A DNA stretch of 64,000 nucleotides from Enterobacter sp. BIGb0383 (GCF_003751845.1 NZ_RJKQ01000002.1:930001-994000); one strand, 5' to 3'; numbered from the stretch's first letter, positions 50,887 through 61,928 are shown. The notes: generated by a model not told the origin, from the sequence alone. Numbers and translations are program-made.

Positions 50887-52370
50887 GCGACACCTCCCAG
50901 CAGGCGTGCCACGGTCACGCGGTCGGAGTAATCCAGACGACGGGTGCCGACAATCTGATAATCTTCATGGCCTTTCCCGGCCAGCAGGATCACGTCGCTG
51001 GCCTGCGCCTGCATGATGGTGTTGGTCACCGCTTCCGCGCGACCTTCCATGACTCTTGCCCGTCCGGCATCGAGCATCCCGGCCAGAATATCGTTGATAA
51101 TGGCCTTCGGCTCTTCGGTACGCGGGTTGTCGTCGGTCACCACCGCCACGTCGGCAAACTCTTCGGCAATGGCGCCCATCAACGGACGCTTGCCTTTATC
51201 GCGGTCACCGCCGCAGCCAAAGACGCACCACAGCTTGCCCGCACAGTGCAGACGCGCTGCCTGTAGCGCTTTTTCAAGCGCATCCGGCGTATGGGCGTAA
51301 TCCACCACCACCGTCGGTTTACCCGGGGCGCTGAAGACTTCCATGCGACCGCAGACCGGCTGCAGTTTTGCCGCCGTTTTCAGCAGATCGGCCAGCGGAT
51401 AACCCAGCGCCAGCAGCGTCGCCAGCGCCAGCAGCAGGTTGCTGACGTTAAACGCGCCCATCAGGCGGCTTTCAATCTCGCCTTCGCCCCAGGAGGAGGC
51501 AAAGCGAATAGTCGCTCCGCTGTCGTGGTAATTCACCGCGGTGGCCTTCAGCCAGCGACCGTGACAGTCGGGATTAATACGGTCTTCCATCGAGACGGCG
51601 ACCGCATCAGGCAGTTTTGCGAGCCAGCGGCGGCCCACTTCGTCATCGGCGTTGATAATCGCCTGACCGCAGTGATGGGTTGAGTAGAGCAGCCATTTTG
51701 CCGCTTCGTACTGCGCCATATCGCCGTGATAGTCGAGATGGTCGCGACTCAGGTTGGTAAAGACCGAGGCGACAAATTTCAGGGCCGCGACGCGGTGCTG
51801 TACCAGACCGTGAGAGGAGACTTCCATTGCGGCAAGGGTGGCGCCGCTGTCCGCCAGGCCGCAGAGTACCTGCTGGACATCGACTGCGGAACCGGTGGTG
51901 TTCTCCGTCGGTACGACCTTATTCAGCAGGCCGTTGCCGACGGTGCCCATCACCGCACCGGTTTCGCCGAGCAGCTCGCCCCACTGCGCCAGCAGCTGGG
52001 TGGTGGTGGTTTTACCGTTGGTACCGGTCACGCCGACCAGCTTCAGTCGTTCGGAAGGCTCACCGTAGAAACGGCCCGCCAGCGCGGACAAACGTTCAGT
52101 TAACTGGCTGAGGTAGATAACCGGCACGCCGTGCATTTCACGGATTTCGCCATCGCCGGCTTCGTCTTTGGCCTCGGCAATAATGGCAGCAACACCTTGC
52201 GCTATCGCCTGCGGGATATATCGACGCCCGTCCGCCTGATGACCCAGCACCGCCACAAAGAGATCGCCCGAGGCAGCCGTTCGGCTGTCGAGTACCATCT
52301 CCCGCAGTGCTCGCTCCGGTGCACCTGGCACCCACGGAGCGAGAAGGTCGCGCAAATTACGATCTGCCAC
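50883..52370 (-). CDS. murE: UDP-MurNAc-dipeptide 2,6-diaminopimelate ligase
   Basis: MurE adds meso-diaminopimelate to UDP-MurNAc-L-Ala-D-Glu. The 495 residues match E. coli. The ATPase loop is [14 protein letters not shown] (about 113-126), and EVSSHGL is present. The DAP-selective motif DNPR is visible in [12 protein letters not shown], which fits a Gram-negative wall. It overlaps ftsI by 14 bp and murF by 4 bp. Confidence 0.98.
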   Translation of the reverse strand: MADRNLRDLLAPWVPGAPERALREMVLDSRTAASGDLFVAVLGHQADGRRYIPQAIAQGVAAIIAEAKDEAGDGEIREMHGVPVIYLSQLTERLSALAGRFYGEPSERLKLVGVTGTNGKTTTTQLLAQWGELLGETGAVMGTVGNGLLNKVVPTENTTGSAVDVQQVLCGLADSGATLAAMEVSSHGLVQHRVAALKFVASVFTNLSRDHLDYHGDMAQYEAAKWLLYSTHHCGQAIINADDEVGRRWLAKLPDAVAVSMEDRINPDCHGRWLKATAVNYHDSGATIRFASSWGEGEIESRLMGAFNVSNLLLALATLLALGYPLADLLKTAAKLQPVCGRMEVFSAPGKPTVVVDYAHTPDALEKALQAARLHCAGKLWCVFGCGGDRDKGKRPLMGAIAEEFADVAVVTDDNPRTEEPKAIINDILAGMLDAGRARVMEGRAEAVTNTIMQAQASDVILLAGKGHEDYQIVGTRRLDYSDRVTVARLLGGVA

Positions 52371-54123
52371 CTGATCCCTCGCCTTGATTAATTACGAATT
52401 CGTTTTTCTCGCCCGTTGCCAGCGCGTCCGGCTCGATGTTCATGGTGCGCAGTACGCCGCCCATGATGGCACCGAAGACCGGCGCGGAAACGGCGCCGCC
52501 GTAGTATTTACCCGCCTGCGGATCGTTGATCACCACCACCAGCGCAAAGCGCGGCTGGCTGGCGGGTGCAACGCCTGCGGTGTAGGCAATGTATTTATTG
52601 ATGTATTTCCCGTCCGGCCCGACTTTCTTCGCGGTACCGGTTTTAATGGCGATGCGATAGCCTTTGATTGCCGCCTTCACGCCGCCGCCGCCCGGCAGCG
52701 CCACGCTTTCCATCATATGAACGACGCTGCGAACCAGCGGTTCCGGGAAGACGCGCTCACCGGGAACCGGTGGGTCAACTTTGGTGATCGAGAGCGGACG
52801 ATAGACGCCATAGCTGCCGATCGTTGCGTAGACTCGCGCTAACTGTAACGGGGTTACCATTAGCCCGTAGCCGAAAGAAAAGGTGGCCCTCTCTATGTCA
52901 GACCACCGTTGTTTTTGAGGATATAAGCCACTGCGTTCTCCGACCAACCCCAAATTGGTCGTTTTTCCCAGTCCAAAACGTGAGTAAGTATCTACTAACG
53001 CTGAGGACGGCATCGCTAACGCCAGCTTTGAAACACCGACGTTACTCGACTTCTGTAGGACCCCGGTCAGGGTCAATTCGCTGTAGCGCGCCACGTCCTT
53101 AATTTCATGGCCGTTTACGCGATAGGGAATGGTATTGAGCACCGAGTTTTCCCGGACCACGCCACGCTGCAGCGCGGTCATCACCACCATCGGTTTCACG
53201 GTGGAGCCGGGTTCAAACACGTCGGTGATGGCGCGATTACGCATCGCGTCCTGCGCCGTACCGGCAAAGTTGTTCGGGTTATATGAGGGGCTGTTGGCCA
53301 TCGCCAGCACTTCACCGGTGTTCACATCCACCAGCACGGCGCTGCCGGACTCCGCCTTGTTAAAGGCCACGGCGTTATTCAGCTCGCGGTACACCAGCGC
53401 CTGCAGACGTTCATCGATGCTCAGGGCCAGATTATGCGCGGCCTGGCTGTCGGTGGAGGAGATATCCTCAATCACGCGGCCATAGCGGTCTTTACGCACG
53501 ACGCGTTCGCCCGGCTGGCCGGTCAGCCACTTATCAAAGCTCTTCTCAACGCCTTCAATCCCCTGGCTGTCGACGTTGGTAAAACCAATGAGGTGAGCGG
53601 TCACTTCGCCAGAAGGGTAGTAACGGCGAGACTCTTCCCGCAGATGAATCCCCGGCAGCTTCAGCTTTTTGATGTAGTCGGCCATATCAGGGTTCACCTG
53701 ACGCGCCAGATAGATAAAGCGCCCGGCCGGGTTGGCATTCACGCGGGTTGCCAGCTGGTCGAGCGGGATTTTCAGCGCGTCGGCCAGCGCTTTCCAGCGA
53801 TTGTCGAGGCTGATACCACCCGCATCGTGCAGCTCTTTCGGATCGGCCCAGATGGCCTTCACCGGGACGCTCACAGCCAGCGGACGACCGGAACGATCGG
53901 TGATCATCCCGCGAGAAGTGGCCACTTCCTGCACGCGCAGGGAACGCATATCGCCCTGACGCACCAGCATGTCCGGGTTGATAATCTGTAGCCAGGCGAC
54001 GCGGCCCAGCAGAAGCCCCAGCGCCAGCAAAATGCAGCCGCAAAGCAACGCAAAACGCCAGCCTACAAAGCTAGCCTGTTCTTCCTGGCGTTTTGGTTTA
54101 AGCGTCTTAGCCGCTGCTCTCAT
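52357..54123 (-). CDS. ftsI: Septal transpeptidase FtsI (PBP3)
   Basis: FtsI cross-links septal peptidoglycan and is the target of aztreonam and cephalexin. The 588 residues equal E. coli. A cytoplasmic tail and one membrane helix ([22 protein letters not shown]) are followed by a pedestal domain and then the transpeptidase domain. Its motifs are SxxK in EPGSTVKP (S307), SSN in KSSNVG, and KTG in IKTGTAKK. It overlaps murE by 14 bp and lies 15 bp after ftsL. Confidence 0.98.
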   Translation of the reverse strand: MRAAAKTLKPKRQEEQASFVGWRFALLCGCILLALGLLLGRVAWLQIINPDMLVRQGDMRSLRVQEVATSRGMITDRSGRPLAVSVPVKAIWADPKELHDAGGISLDNRWKALADALKIPLDQLATRVNANPAGRFIYLARQVNPDMADYIKKLKLPGIHLREESRRYYPSGEVTAHLIGFTNVDSQGIEGVEKSFDKWLTGQPGERVVRKDRYGRVIEDISSTDSQAAHNLALSIDERLQALVYRELNNAVAFNKAESGSAVLVDVNTGEVLAMANSPSYNPNNFAGTAQDAMRNRAITDVFEPGSTVKPMVVMTALQRGVVRENSVLNTIPYRVNGHEIKDVARYSELTLTGVLQKSSNVGVSKLALAMPSSALVDTYSRFGLGKTTNLGLVGERSGLYPQKQRWSDIERATFSFGYGLMVTPLQLARVYATIGSYGVYRPLSITKVDPPVPGERVFPEPLVRSVVHMMESVALPGGGGVKAAIKGYRIAIKTGTAKKVGPDGKYINKYIAYTAGVAPASQPRFALVVVINDPQAGKYYGGAVSAPVFGAIMGGVLRTMNIEPDALATGEKNEFVINQGEGSGGRS

Positions 54124-54138
54124 GCCTCGCGAGATTCC

Positions 54139-54504
54139 TTATTTCTGGACCACAATATTTTCCTGCGACGGATCAACATGCTGCATTTGCAGCTTTTCCG
54201 TCGCGATGCGTTCAACCCGGCTGTGATCGCCGAGCGCATTTTCTTCAAGGATCAGGTTGCGCCACTCAATATCCAGCGCGTCGCGCTCCAGCACCATCTG
54301 TTCACGCTGGGCGGTCAGCAATCGGGTGTGGTGCGCGGTGGTCACCACGGTGACCGCCGTAAAAATAATGCAAACGAACAGACAGAGTGGCAGTTTGCCG
54401 AAGCGCAGAAGATCGCCGCCGATCACGGCAGGCAAAGCATGGCGTTCATTGCTGCCTAACGATCCCTTCACCTTGTCGAGGGCTTCTGTCACTCTGCCGA
54501 TCAT
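54139..54504 (-). CDS. ftsL: Cell division protein FtsL
   Basis: FtsL is a small bitopic protein that forms a complex with FtsB and FtsQ and activates FtsWI. The 121 residues equal E. coli. One membrane helix ([20 protein letters not shown], about 38-57) is followed by a periplasmic coiled coil with heptad-like leucines (residues about 60-100). It overlaps rsmH by 4 bp. Confidence 0.97.
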   Translation of the reverse strand: MIGRVTEALDKVKGSLGSNERHALPAVIGGDLLRFGKLPLCLFVCIIFTAVTVVTTAHHTRLLTAQREQMVLERDALDIEWRNLILEENALGDHSRVERIATEKLQMQHVDPSQENIVVQK

Positions 54505-55442
54505 GCGTTCGTCCTCTCTGCAATACGCAGAACCGAACTACGGGCACGCGGGTTTTCCGCCACTTCTTCTTCGCCTGGCATCAGCTTGCCTAATGCGCGC
54601 AGATAGCGGCCACCCAGTTTGTTAAGCTGTGCCTCGGTCATCGGCAGACCGGCAGGCACCTGCGGGCCACGGCTTTGCTCGCGCATAAAGCGCTTCACAA
54701 TGCGGTCTTCCAGCGAGTGGAAGCTGATGACCGAAAGACGTCCTTCCGGTGCCAGCACCTCGATAGAGCTCTTTAACGCCTGCTCAATCTCCTCCAGCTC
54801 GCTGTTCACCCAGATACGCACGGCCTGGAAGGTACGGGTCGCAGGATGTTTGAACTTATCCTTCACCGGCGTCGCCGCCGCGACCACTTCCGCCAGCTCT
54901 TTAGTGCGGGTCATCGGATCAAGACGGTTACGCTCAACGATGGCGCGCGCAATACGTTTGCCAAAGCGCTCTTCACCGAAGGTTTTTATCACCCAGGCGA
55001 TATCGGCTTCTTCAGCGGTTTGGAGCCATTCGGCGGCAGACTGCCCGCGAGTTGGATCCATACGCATATCCAGCGGACCGTCGCGCATAAAGGAGAAGCC
55101 GCGCTCCGCGTCATCAAGCTGCGGTGAGGAAACGCCAAGATCGAGGAGGATCCCGTCAATCTGGCCAATAAGATCGCGCTCGCGAACGTAGTCCGCCAGC
55201 GCAGAGAATGGTCCATGGATAATGGCAAAGCGCGGATCATCTATCGCTTCAGCCACGGCAATAGCCTGCGGATCGCGATCGATAGCCAGCAGTCGGCCCT
55301 GCGGCCCCAGCTGTGAGAGGATCAGGCGCGAGTGTCCGCCGCGCCCAAAAGTGCCATCAATATAGATGCCGTCAGGACGAATGTTCAGGCCGTTAACGGC
55401 CTCATCCAGCAGCACCGTTGTGTGTTTAAAATTTTCCATCAT
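54501..55442 (-). CDS. rsmH: 16S rRNA (cytosine-1402-N4)-methyltransferase RsmH
   Basis: RsmH (MraW) methylates N4 of C1402 at the ribosomal P site. From the ATG at 55442 it has 313 residues, as in E. coli ([16 protein letters not shown]). SAM-binding stretches are [14 protein letters not shown] and the [18 protein letters not shown] segment, with the family motif [14 protein letters not shown] further on. The longer open frame extends into mraZ and is not used. It starts one base after the mraZ stop. Confidence 0.98.
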   Translation of the reverse strand: MMENFKHTTVLLDEAVNGLNIRPDGIYIDGTFGRGGHSRLILSQLGPQGRLLAIDRDPQAIAVAEAIDDPRFAIIHGPFSALADYVRERDLIGQIDGILLDLGVSSPQLDDAERGFSFMRDGPLDMRMDPTRGQSAAEWLQTAEEADIAWVIKTFGEERFGKRIARAIVERNRLDPMTRTKELAEVVAAATPVKDKFKHPATRTFQAVRIWVNSELEEIEQALKSSIEVLAPEGRLSVISFHSLEDRIVKRFMREQSRGPQVPAGLPMTEAQLNKLGGRYLRALGKLMPGEEEVAENPRARSSVLRIAERTNA

Positions 55443-55443
55443 T

Positions 55444-55902
55444 TTACAGAGACAAATCCTGCAATCGCTCCGATAAAACCTCGGTAGCGGATTGCTCAGC
55501 GTCGATATCTTCCTTGACCCGTTGATACCAGGTCGTTTCGTCCCACAGCTCAAATTTATTGAACTGCCCGACCAGCATCACTTCTTTGGTCAGTCCGGCA
55601 TGCTGCCGTAAAACCGGCGCAATCAACAAACGACCAGCGTTGTCCATCTGACATTCGCTGGCATGTCCTAACAGCAGACGCTGTACGCGGCGCTCGGCAG
55701 GGTTAATGCTCGACAGGCGCGACAGCTTTTGCTCGATAATTTCCCACTCGGGCAGCGGGTAAAGCAGCAGGCAGGCGTGGTGGAGATCAATGGTACAGAC
55801 CATTTGACCTGACGCGCTCTCAACCAGTCTGTCCCGATAACGGACAGGAACGGCTAACCGTCCTTTACTGTCGAGATTGACCAACGTCGCACCCCGAAAC
55901 AT
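55444..55902 (-). CDS. mraZ: Transcriptional regulator MraZ
   Basis: MraZ is an AbrB/SpoVT-like DNA-binding protein that represses its own operon, the dcw cluster. The 152 residues match E. coli, with two DxxxR-type motifs, one in [15 protein letters not shown] and one in [16 protein letters not shown]. The start at 55902 ([11 protein letters not shown]) agrees with E. coli; the ATG 16 codons upstream lies inside the MraZ boxes. It is the first gene of the cluster. Confidence 0.97.
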   Translation of the reverse strand: MFRGATLVNLDSKGRLAVPVRYRDRLVESASGQMVCTIDLHHACLLLYPLPEWEIIEQKLSRLSSINPAERRVQRLLLGHASECQMDNAGRLLIAPVLRQHAGLTKEVMLVGQFNKFELWDETTWYQRVKEDIDAEQSATEVLSERLQDLSL

Positions 55903-55910
55903 GCCAGTCA

Positions 55911-55945
55911 TACCCCTTTTCGCCACTTTACCCCACAAATTCCCA
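55911..55945 (-). promoter_or_regulatory. MraZ operator boxes
   Basis: On the minus strand TGGGA, TGGGG, TGGCG and GGGTA recur at exactly 10-bp spacing (55941-55945, 55931-55935, 55921-55925, 55911-55915). The known E. coli MraZ target is direct TGGGN repeats separated by 5 bp just before mraZ; the first two boxes fit fully and the last two partly. Confidence 0.85.
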
Positions 55946-55952
55946 CTCAAGA

Positions 55953-55982
55953 AGTTTACGGAGCGAAGGAAAAGCTTGTCAA
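55953..55982 (-). promoter_or_regulatory. Main dcw promoter (Pmra)
   Basis: On the minus strand a perfect -35 TTGACA (55977-55982) and a -10 TAAACT (55953-55958) are 18 bp apart. The start site would fall at the edge of the MraZ boxes, so bound MraZ would block it. Confidence 0.82.
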
Positions 55983-56327
55983 GCCAGCAGGGAGGCTAAT
56001 GGGAGTAAAAAAGCAGGGTTTACGACGGAAAGTCGCTGCGATTAAATTCTGCCCAACGAGCGAGGCAAATTAACGCTATGAATATTTGTAAGAAAATAAC
56101 GAATATGCACCAGACCGTTAAACAACAACTTTCTATTATCGGTGGAGAATATAAAGTGTCAGTTTGCGACGCGAGCGGCATTTTAGGACATTCTCATCCC
56201 CGATAACAGTGCCTTTACGACATAACTTCGCCGGATAGCCTGCATCCGTGGACCGCAAACCGGGAGGACATCGCTAACTGCAGATTAATTCGACAGCCGA
56301 AGGTCGGCTTGTAACAAAAAAATACAA

Positions 56328-56491
56328 TTGACACGGTTCTTTACTCAAAAATAATCCCTCACGCGTTTAATTTAAAAAACATGAATCGCTCTCGGGAGTA
56401 ACCGTACAAAATTATGGAATTATCTGAATTAAGAAAGAAATTAAATTTACCTTAATGCGAATTAAAGAGGCGGCCTTGCGCCGCCCTTTTT
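56328..56491 (+). ncRNA. Candidate small RNA between mraZ and cra
   Basis: A near-consensus promoter on the + strand (TTGACA at 56328-56333, 16 bp, AATAAT at 56350-56355) faces a GC hairpin with a T-run (56469-56491) and no gene on the same strand. A transcript of about 130 nt would result. It contains a 13-codon open frame (56414-56455, MELSELRKKLNLP) without a good ribosome-binding site. This is inferred from signals only; the same hairpin also serves cra from the other side. The remaining DNA at 55983-56327 shows no gene. Confidence 0.4.
56465..56491. terminator. Bidirectional terminator downstream of cra
   Basis: GGCGGC (56469-56474) pairs with GCCGCC (56480-56485). An AAAG run on the left and CTTTTT on the right extend the stem and give T-runs, better on the + strand. 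It lies 4 bp past the cra stop. Confidence 0.75.
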
Positions 56492-56495
56492 GCTA

Positions 56496-57500
56496 TCACT
56501 GGCGGCTCAGGATGCCGCGGCGATACAGATTACGTCGGATGCGGCTCAGACCTGGCTTCGGTTTACGAGGCTCATCAAGGCTTGCCAGCACGATTTCCAG
56601 CACCCGCTCCGCCACGTCACGATGACGCTGGGCCACAGCCAGAACCGGACACTGGAGGAAATCCAGCAGTTCGTTGTCGCCAAAGGTGGCAATGGCCAGC
56701 TCTGACGGCAGCTTACCTTCACGGCGCAACGTCACGTCCATTACCCCCTGCAGCAGGGAGAATGAGGTGGTGAACAGCGCCTGCGGCATCGGATGGGTTT
56801 CCAGCCACTTTTCAAACAGCTGCGCCGAGGCTTCCCGCTCATAGCTGTTGGCATAGAGATAGTGAACCTCGCGGGGATCGTCCTTCCAGGCCGTGCGGAA
56901 CCCCTGCTCACGCAGGAAACTCACCGACAGCTCAGGCAGCGCGCCCAGATAGAGCACCGTATCACCCGGGAAGGTACGCAGCTCCGCCGCCAGCATCTCG
57001 GCATCATCCTGATCGGCACCCACTACGCTGGTGAAATGCTCGCGGTCCAGGGCACGATCCAGGGCGACAATCGGGAAAGGATCGTTAGCCCAGCGCTGAT
57101 AGAACGGGTGTTCCGGCGGCAGCGCGGTGGAGACAATAATGGCATCAACCTGGCGCTGAAGCAGATGCTCAATACAGCGCATTTCGTTATCCGGCTGATC
57201 TTCAGAACAGGCGATCAGCAGCTGATAGCCACGCTGGCGCGCCTGACGCTCAAGGTAGTTCGCGATCCGCGTGTAGCTGGTATTTTCCAGATCCGGAATC
57301 ACCAGCCCGATAGAACGCGTGCGTCCTGCACGTAACCCGGCCGCCACCGCATTCGGGTGGTAATTATGTTCACGCACCACGGCCATGACTTTTTCGACCG
57401 TTTTATCGCTAACACGGTATTGTTTTGCTTTACCGTTAATCACATAGCTAGCGGTGGTTCGTGACACGCCGGCGAGCCGAGCGATTTCATCCAGTTTCAC
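56496..57500 (-). CDS. cra: Catabolite repressor/activator Cra (FruR)
   Basis: Cra is a LacI-family regulator that senses fructose 1-phosphate or fructose 1,6-bisphosphate and controls glycolysis and gluconeogenesis genes. The 334 residues match E. coli. The helix-turn-helix is at the N-terminus ([20 protein letters not shown]), followed by a hinge ([22 protein letters not shown]-type region, seen from about 48) and a periplasmic-binding-protein-like sensor domain. The start is GTG at 57500, with AAGGGG upstream. An ERIC element begins about 45 bp upstream. Confidence 0.97.
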   Translation of the reverse strand: MKLDEIARLAGVSRTTASYVINGKAKQYRVSDKTVEKVMAVVREHNYHPNAVAAGLRAGRTRSIGLVIPDLENTSYTRIANYLERQARQRGYQLLIACSEDQPDNEMRCIEHLLQRQVDAIIVSTALPPEHPFYQRWANDPFPIVALDRALDREHFTSVVGADQDDAEMLAAELRTFPGDTVLYLGALPELSVSFLREQGFRTAWKDDPREVHYLYANSYEREASAQLFEKWLETHPMPQALFTTSFSLLQGVMDVTLRREGKLPSELAIATFGDNELLDFLQCPVLAVAQRHRDVAERVLEIVLASLDEPRKPKPGLSRIRRNLYRRGILSRQ

Positions 57501-57544
57501 AATTGCCCCTTAAAAATAGACACACCATAACCTTTATATACCCA

Positions 57545-57674
57545 TATATACCCAAAATAATTCGAGTTGCGTCAAGGCGGCAAGGGAGCGAATCCCCGGG
57601 AGCTTACACCAGTAAGTGACTGGGGTGAGCGAACGCAGCCAACGCAGAGGCAGCTTGAAGTATGAAGGGTATGG
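57545..57674. repeat. ERIC (enterobacterial repetitive intergenic consensus) element
   Basis: The stretch is about 127 bp and holds the diagnostic ERIC core AGTAAGTGACTGGGGTGAGC as well as GGAGCTTACACCAGTAAGTG nearby. The ends form an inverted repeat (TATACCC at the left, GGGTAT at the right), and CTTGAAGTATGAAGGGTAT closes it. The left end is preceded by a tandem copy of TATATACCCA (57535-57554). It fills most of the 304-bp gap between cra and ilvH. Confidence 0.92.
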
Positions 57675-57750
57675 GTTAAAAACCTTGATATCTAAGCGCA
57701 GAATAATCACCCGGGCAACCGCTTTTGTTCCCACTTTGTAGGGTTTTAGC

Positions 57751-57781
57751 AAAAAAAAGCCCGACAGGGCGCTGTCGGGCT
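57751..57781 (-). terminator. ilvIH terminator
   Basis: On the minus strand AGCCCGACAG-CGCC-CTGTCGGGCT is followed by eight T: a perfect 10-bp stem with a tetraloop, 24 bp after ilvH. Confidence 0.95.
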
Positions 57782-57804
57782 CTCAAAACCGTGCTGTGAC
57801 GGTC

Positions 57805-58299
57805 TTAACGCATGATTTTATCGCCGCGTGATAAGCCCACCACGCCGGATCGCGCCACCTCAACAATTCGCGCCACGTCGCGTAAAGAAGCCAGGAACGC
57901 GTCCAGTTTGTCGCTGGTCCCGGCCAGCTGCACGGTATAGATCGATGGCGTCACGTCAATAATCTGACCGCGGAAGATCTCGGTGTTGCGCTTCACCTCT
58001 TCACGTCCGTAGCCGCTGGCCTGCACTTTCACCAGCATAATCTCACGCTCAACGTGCGAACCCTGCCCCAGCTCGCTGACGCGCAGAACGTCCACCAGCT
58101 TGTGCAGTTGCTTTTCAATTTGTTCCAGTACCTTCGCATCACCCACCGTCTGGATAGTCATCCTTGAGAGCGTGGGATCGTCGGTCGGCGCAACGGTCAG
58201 GCTTTCAATATTGTAACCACGCTGGGCAAACAGGCCGATAACGCGCGACAAAGCCCCCGATTCATTTTCCAGTAATACTGATAATATCCGGCGCTTCAT
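57805..58299 (-). CDS. ilvH: Acetolactate synthase III regulatory subunit
   Basis: IlvH is the small subunit of acetohydroxyacid synthase III; it stimulates IlvI and confers valine feedback inhibition. The 164 residues (E. coli 163) begin [20 protein letters not shown], an ACT domain with the valine-binding site. A C-terminal IlvN-type domain follows (from about 80). The ATG at 58299 overlaps the ilvI stop by one base (TGATG). A strong terminator follows. Confidence 0.97.
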   Translation of the reverse strand: MKRRILSVLLENESGALSRVIGLFAQRGYNIESLTVAPTDDPTLSRMTIQTVGDAKVLEQIEKQLHKLVDVLRVSELGQGSHVEREIMLVKVQASGYGREEVKRNTEIFRGQIIDVTPSIYTVQLAGTSDKLDAFLASLRDVARIVEVARSGVVGLSRGDKIMR

Positions 58300-60023
58300 C
58301 AGGTTCTCTCCGTTTTGCTCAGCCACATTTCATCCATTCCGCCGCCGCGAATCTGCATCGGATACACGTGTTCGCTGCCATCGACGACCACATCGACAAA
58401 CACCAGCCGGTTGTTGCGTACCTGCGCAAGCGCCTCGCCGAGTTTCTGCTCAAGCTCCGCCGGTTCGCTAATGCGGATCCCCACGTGGCCGTAAGCTTCC
58501 GCCAGCCGCACAAAGTCAGGCAGCGATTGCATATAGGACTGGGAGTGGCGGCCGGAGTAAATCATATCCTGCCACTGCTTCACCATCCCGAGATAGCCGT
58601 TGTTAAGATTGAGCACCAGCACCGGCAGCTCATACTGCAGCGCCGTGGACAGCTCCTGAATATTCATCTGGATACTGCCATCGCCGGTGACGCACACCAC
58701 CGTCTCTTCCGGCAGGGCCATTTTCACCCCTAGCGCCGCCGGCAGGCCGAAGCCCATGGTGCCCAGGCCGCCGGAGTTGATCCAGCGTCGGGGCTTATCA
58801 AAGGGGTAGTAGAGCGCGGCAAACATCTGGTGCTGACCGACGTCGGAAGTGACATACGCCTCTCCCTTCGTTAAGCGCCAGATCGTTTCAATCACCGCCT
58901 GCGGTTTGATGCTGGCGCTGGCTGTGTCATAGCTCAGACATTTACGGGCGCGCCACTGCTCAATTTGCTGCCACCAGTCGCGGATATCATCCAGCGGCTG
59001 AGCCGTATCTTCCTGCGCCAGCAGCTCCAGCATCTGTTCCAGCACCTGACGCGCGTCGCCAACAATCGGCACATCGGCGGCAACGGTTTTTGAAATCGAG
59101 GTCGGGTCAATGTCGATATGCAAGACCGTGGCATTCGGACAGTATTTCGCCAGATTGTTGGTTGTGCGGTCATCAAAACGCACGCCAACGGCGAATATCA
59201 CGTCGGAGTGATGCATGACCATATTGGCTTCGTAGGTGCCGTGCATCCCAAGCATACCGAGCGCCTGACGATGGGTCGCCGGAAATGCGCCCAGCCCCAT
59301 CAGCGAAGAGACGACCGGCAGGTTCAGTTTTTCAGTCAGGGTCCGCAGCTGCGTCTCGCACGCCGCATTTACCGCCCCGCCACCGACGTAAACGACCGGA
59401 TGTTTAGCGGCAATCAGCGTTTGCAGCGCCCGTTTAATTTGTCCTTTATGGCCGGTCGTGGTCGGATTATAGGAGCGCATACTGACGCTCTCTGGCCACA
59501 GATAGGGCAGCTTCTTCGCCGGGTTCAGAATATCCTTCGGTAAATCGACTACCACCGGGCCAGGACGACCGCTGGCCGCAAGCCAGAACGCTTTCTTGAG
59601 CACGCCAGGGATATCTTCCGTCTGCTTAACCAGGAAGCTGTGCTTCACGACCGGACGCGAGATCCCCACCATATCGCACTCCTGGAACGCATCGTAGCCA
59701 ATCAGCGACGTCGCGACCTGTCCGGAGAGGACAACCAGCGGAATGGAGTCCATATAGGCCGTCGCAATGCCGGTAATGGCATTGGTTGCGCCAGGACCAG
59801 AGGTCACCAGCACCACGCCCACCTCACCCGTTGCGCGGGCAAGGCCATCGGCCATATGCACCGCCGCCTGCTCGTGGCGAACCAGCACGTGATCGATACC
59901 GCCAACCGTATGTAGCGCATCGTAGATATCGAGGACTGCGCCTCCGGGATAGCCGAATACTTGTTTAACGCCCTGATCGATAAGCGATCGGACAACCATC
60001 TCGGCTCCAGACAACATCTCCAT
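58299..60023 (-). CDS. ilvI: Acetolactate synthase III catalytic subunit
   Basis: IlvI condenses pyruvate with pyruvate or 2-oxobutyrate in branched-chain amino-acid synthesis, with thiamine diphosphate and FAD. The 574 residues match E. coli. The catalytic glutamate is E47 in [12 protein letters not shown], and the thiamine-diphosphate motif is [12 protein letters not shown]...NLNN (about 428-460). It is the first gene of the ilvIH operon, whose leader region of 458 bp lies at 60024-60481. Confidence 0.98.
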   Translation of the reverse strand: MEMLSGAEMVVRSLIDQGVKQVFGYPGGAVLDIYDALHTVGGIDHVLVRHEQAAVHMADGLARATGEVGVVLVTSGPGATNAITGIATAYMDSIPLVVLSGQVATSLIGYDAFQECDMVGISRPVVKHSFLVKQTEDIPGVLKKAFWLAASGRPGPVVVDLPKDILNPAKKLPYLWPESVSMRSYNPTTTGHKGQIKRALQTLIAAKHPVVYVGGGAVNAACETQLRTLTEKLNLPVVSSLMGLGAFPATHRQALGMLGMHGTYEANMVMHHSDVIFAVGVRFDDRTTNNLAKYCPNATVLHIDIDPTSISKTVAADVPIVGDARQVLEQMLELLAQEDTAQPLDDIRDWWQQIEQWRARKCLSYDTASASIKPQAVIETIWRLTKGEAYVTSDVGQHQMFAALYYPFDKPRRWINSGGLGTMGFGLPAALGVKMALPEETVVCVTGDGSIQMNIQELSTALQYELPVLVLNLNNGYLGMVKQWQDMIYSGRHSQSYMQSLPDFVRLAEAYGHVGIRISEPAELEQKLGEALAQVRNNRLVFVDVVVDGSEHVYPMQIRGGGMDEMWLSKTERT

Positions 60024-60447
60024 GATTTGCCTCCAGGCTTCTGTTTTTTTGACTGACAGCGGAACTCATTTTCGCACTGTCACACTGCGCGGAGCCGTCG
60101 GCTCCGGGAGTCTGCACGCTGACGCAGGCCAGCAGACTTATCCAGCCTGGTCGGCGGAAAGCATTCATGCAACCTGCTGGCATGCAGAAAAGGAATCAGG
60201 TCACTTAACATAACCGCTGACGACAAAGCCTGGCAATTCACAAACCCGCGCATTCAGAGATAAGAAAAGAGGAAACCACGACAAAGGCTAACAATTCTGG
60301 TGAAAAGTTCCGGTAATAAGAAAAGCCAATGATTAATCATTGAATTCATTCGCGCAGGGCGTGAAATCGTCTCTTTTTACCCTCGCCGTCGCGCATGTAA
60401 AAAATCATAGCAGAATAAAATACCAGACTTACCATTACTCACAGAAT
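60024..60447. promoter_or_regulatory. ilvIH upstream region
   Basis: No gene is evident in this stretch. It becomes AT-rich beyond about 60210, which fits the multiple Lrp sites known upstream of E. coli ilvIH, but I cannot assign individual sites. Closer to ilvI there is a hairpin GGAGCC-GTC-GGCTCC (60091-60105). Confidence 0.5.
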
Positions 60448-60470
60448 AAACCGGAGATAACTCCGGCTTA
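60448..60470 (-). terminator. leuO terminator
   Basis: On the minus strand CCGGAG-TTAT-CTCCGG with flanking AAG and TTTATT lies 16 bp after leuO. The stem is short but the position and T-run fit an intrinsic terminator. Confidence 0.65.
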
Positions 60471-60481
60471 TTCCTGGCGCC

Positions 60482-61426
60482 TTAGCGACGGCAAATCGAC
60501 ACCAGCAATTGCTCCATCCACTGGTGGCCTTTATCTCTGCCGGCGGAATCATGCCAGGAGAGATAGCAGGTTCGATTATTTAGCGGTAACGGCAACGGCA
60601 GAATAGCCAGCTGCATTTTTTCCGTAAATTCTTTTGCCAGCCAGCGCGGCGCGATAGCGACCAGCTGCGTTTGGGATACCACGCCCAGCACGCTGGTCAA
60701 GGCCATTCCCTGGTAGGAAATAGCGCTTTGCTTTTCCGGCGAGTCATACCAGATCTGGCTGAAAGAGGCGTAACGATCGAGAACAACCGCCGCATGCCCT
60801 TCGCGCCAAATATCAGCTTCCGTTAACAAGTTATTCAATCTGGGGTGTTTTCTGCTGGCAACCAGCACCATTTCATCGAGGAATAACGGCATGCTGGAAA
60901 AATCCGGCCGATGAAAAGCTTCATAACCGATAACAAATTCTACTTCCTGATAACGTAGCTGGTGTTCAATATTCTGATTAAGCGAGGTTCTGAACGCCAG
61001 CTGAATATTAGGCGCGATCGCTTCAACTTTATTGTAAATGGTTGAGGTTAAATAACTATCTAGCGGACTACAGACGCAAAGATGAAATACGCGTTCGCTG
61101 CTCAACGGCTCGAAACCGGCTCCCGGCAGCTCGTTTTGCACCAGCTGCAGCGCCTGACGAATAGGGCCAAACAGCTGACATGCCCGTACCGTAGGCTGAA
61201 TCCCCCGGCCGTAGCGCACAAAGAGCTCGTCGTTGAACATCACCTTTAATCGGGCGACGGCATTACTCACGGCTGGTTGAGACATCCCCAGCACCTGCGC
61301 CGCACGCGTAATATGCTGCTCCTGCATCACCACGTCAAAAACCGTGAGGAGGTTTAAATCTACGAGGCGTAAGTTTGACTTTTCCTCTTCTGAAACAACG
61401 GGGGTATCTGTTTTCTGCTCTATCAT
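60482..61426 (-). CDS. leuO: LysR-type regulator LeuO
   Basis: LeuO is a LysR-family regulator that opposes H-NS silencing at many loci, including the leu region and stress genes. The 314 residues equal E. coli. The winged helix (about 22-80) contains [22 protein letters not shown] and [14 protein letters not shown], followed by the sensor domain with [14 protein letters not shown]. The first 20 residues differ from E. coli ([18 protein letters not shown]). It is divergent from leuL with an AT-rich gap. Confidence 0.95.
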   Translation of the reverse strand: MIEQKTDTPVVSEEEKSNLRLVDLNLLTVFDVVMQEQHITRAAQVLGMSQPAVSNAVARLKVMFNDELFVRYGRGIQPTVRACQLFGPIRQALQLVQNELPGAGFEPLSSERVFHLCVCSPLDSYLTSTIYNKVEAIAPNIQLAFRTSLNQNIEHQLRYQEVEFVIGYEAFHRPDFSSMPLFLDEMVLVASRKHPRLNNLLTEADIWREGHAAVVLDRYASFSQIWYDSPEKQSAISYQGMALTSVLGVVSQTQLVAIAPRWLAKEFTEKMQLAILPLPLPLNNRTCYLSWHDSAGRDKGHQWMEQLLVSICRR

Positions 61427-61928
61427 TCCGGGACTCCTTGTCGTACTAACTTCTTGACATCCAAATTCAGAAATAACTCATCAGGGTATGATTTACCACG
61501 TGTATGAAATAAGCAAAAGAGAATGTTTTATTTTTAGGAATCAATTGCCAAAAAGAAAAAACATATTAATTTTATTTGTCAATAAAAAACGCTCGTATTT
61601 GATAAGACACATCACAAAAGATAGCGTTAAAAAAACCAGGTGCGCCCATATTTCGCGTTCTCAGCACCCCATAATCTTAAAAAACGATTAATATAACTAA
61701 GTTAAATATTCTGTTCCTTCCCGGGAGGATAATGAATTTCCCTGGAGATCGGACATGACTTTATTAATTCGTCATTAAAAATCTTAATCCAGCCCCCTCC
61801 TCTGCGGTAAACGCGCATAAACACGCCACTTATCTATTATTCCGCTTATCAGGCCAAACGACAGAGCATTGCGCTAACCACACCTCTCGTCAGAGGCATT
61901 CTTATTGATGGGCAATTTGCATAAAGAG
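61427..61928. promoter_or_regulatory. leuO-leuL AT-rich intergenic region
   Basis: About 500 bp of markedly AT-rich DNA, in line with a silenced H-NS/LeuO control region as known in E. coli and Salmonella. An open frame of 67 codons (61488-61691) has no ribosome-binding site or recognisable product and is probably chance. The leuO promoter should lie near 61440-61600, not pinned down. Confidence 0.55.

Noticed and set aside
57534-57752. 72-codon open frame across the ERIC element
   Set aside because: ERIC repeats often contain chance open frames; nothing else supports a gene.
58580-58640. Gly in [10 protein letters not shown] of IlvI where E. coli IlvI has Arg
   Set aside because: The position is variable in acetolactate synthases (other members have Gly, Gln or Glu there), so it is no sign of lost function.
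61488-61691. 67-codon open frame between leuO and leuL
   Set aside because: It lies in AT-rich control DNA, lacks a Shine-Dalgarno and is rich in lysine and isoleucine as expected from base composition.
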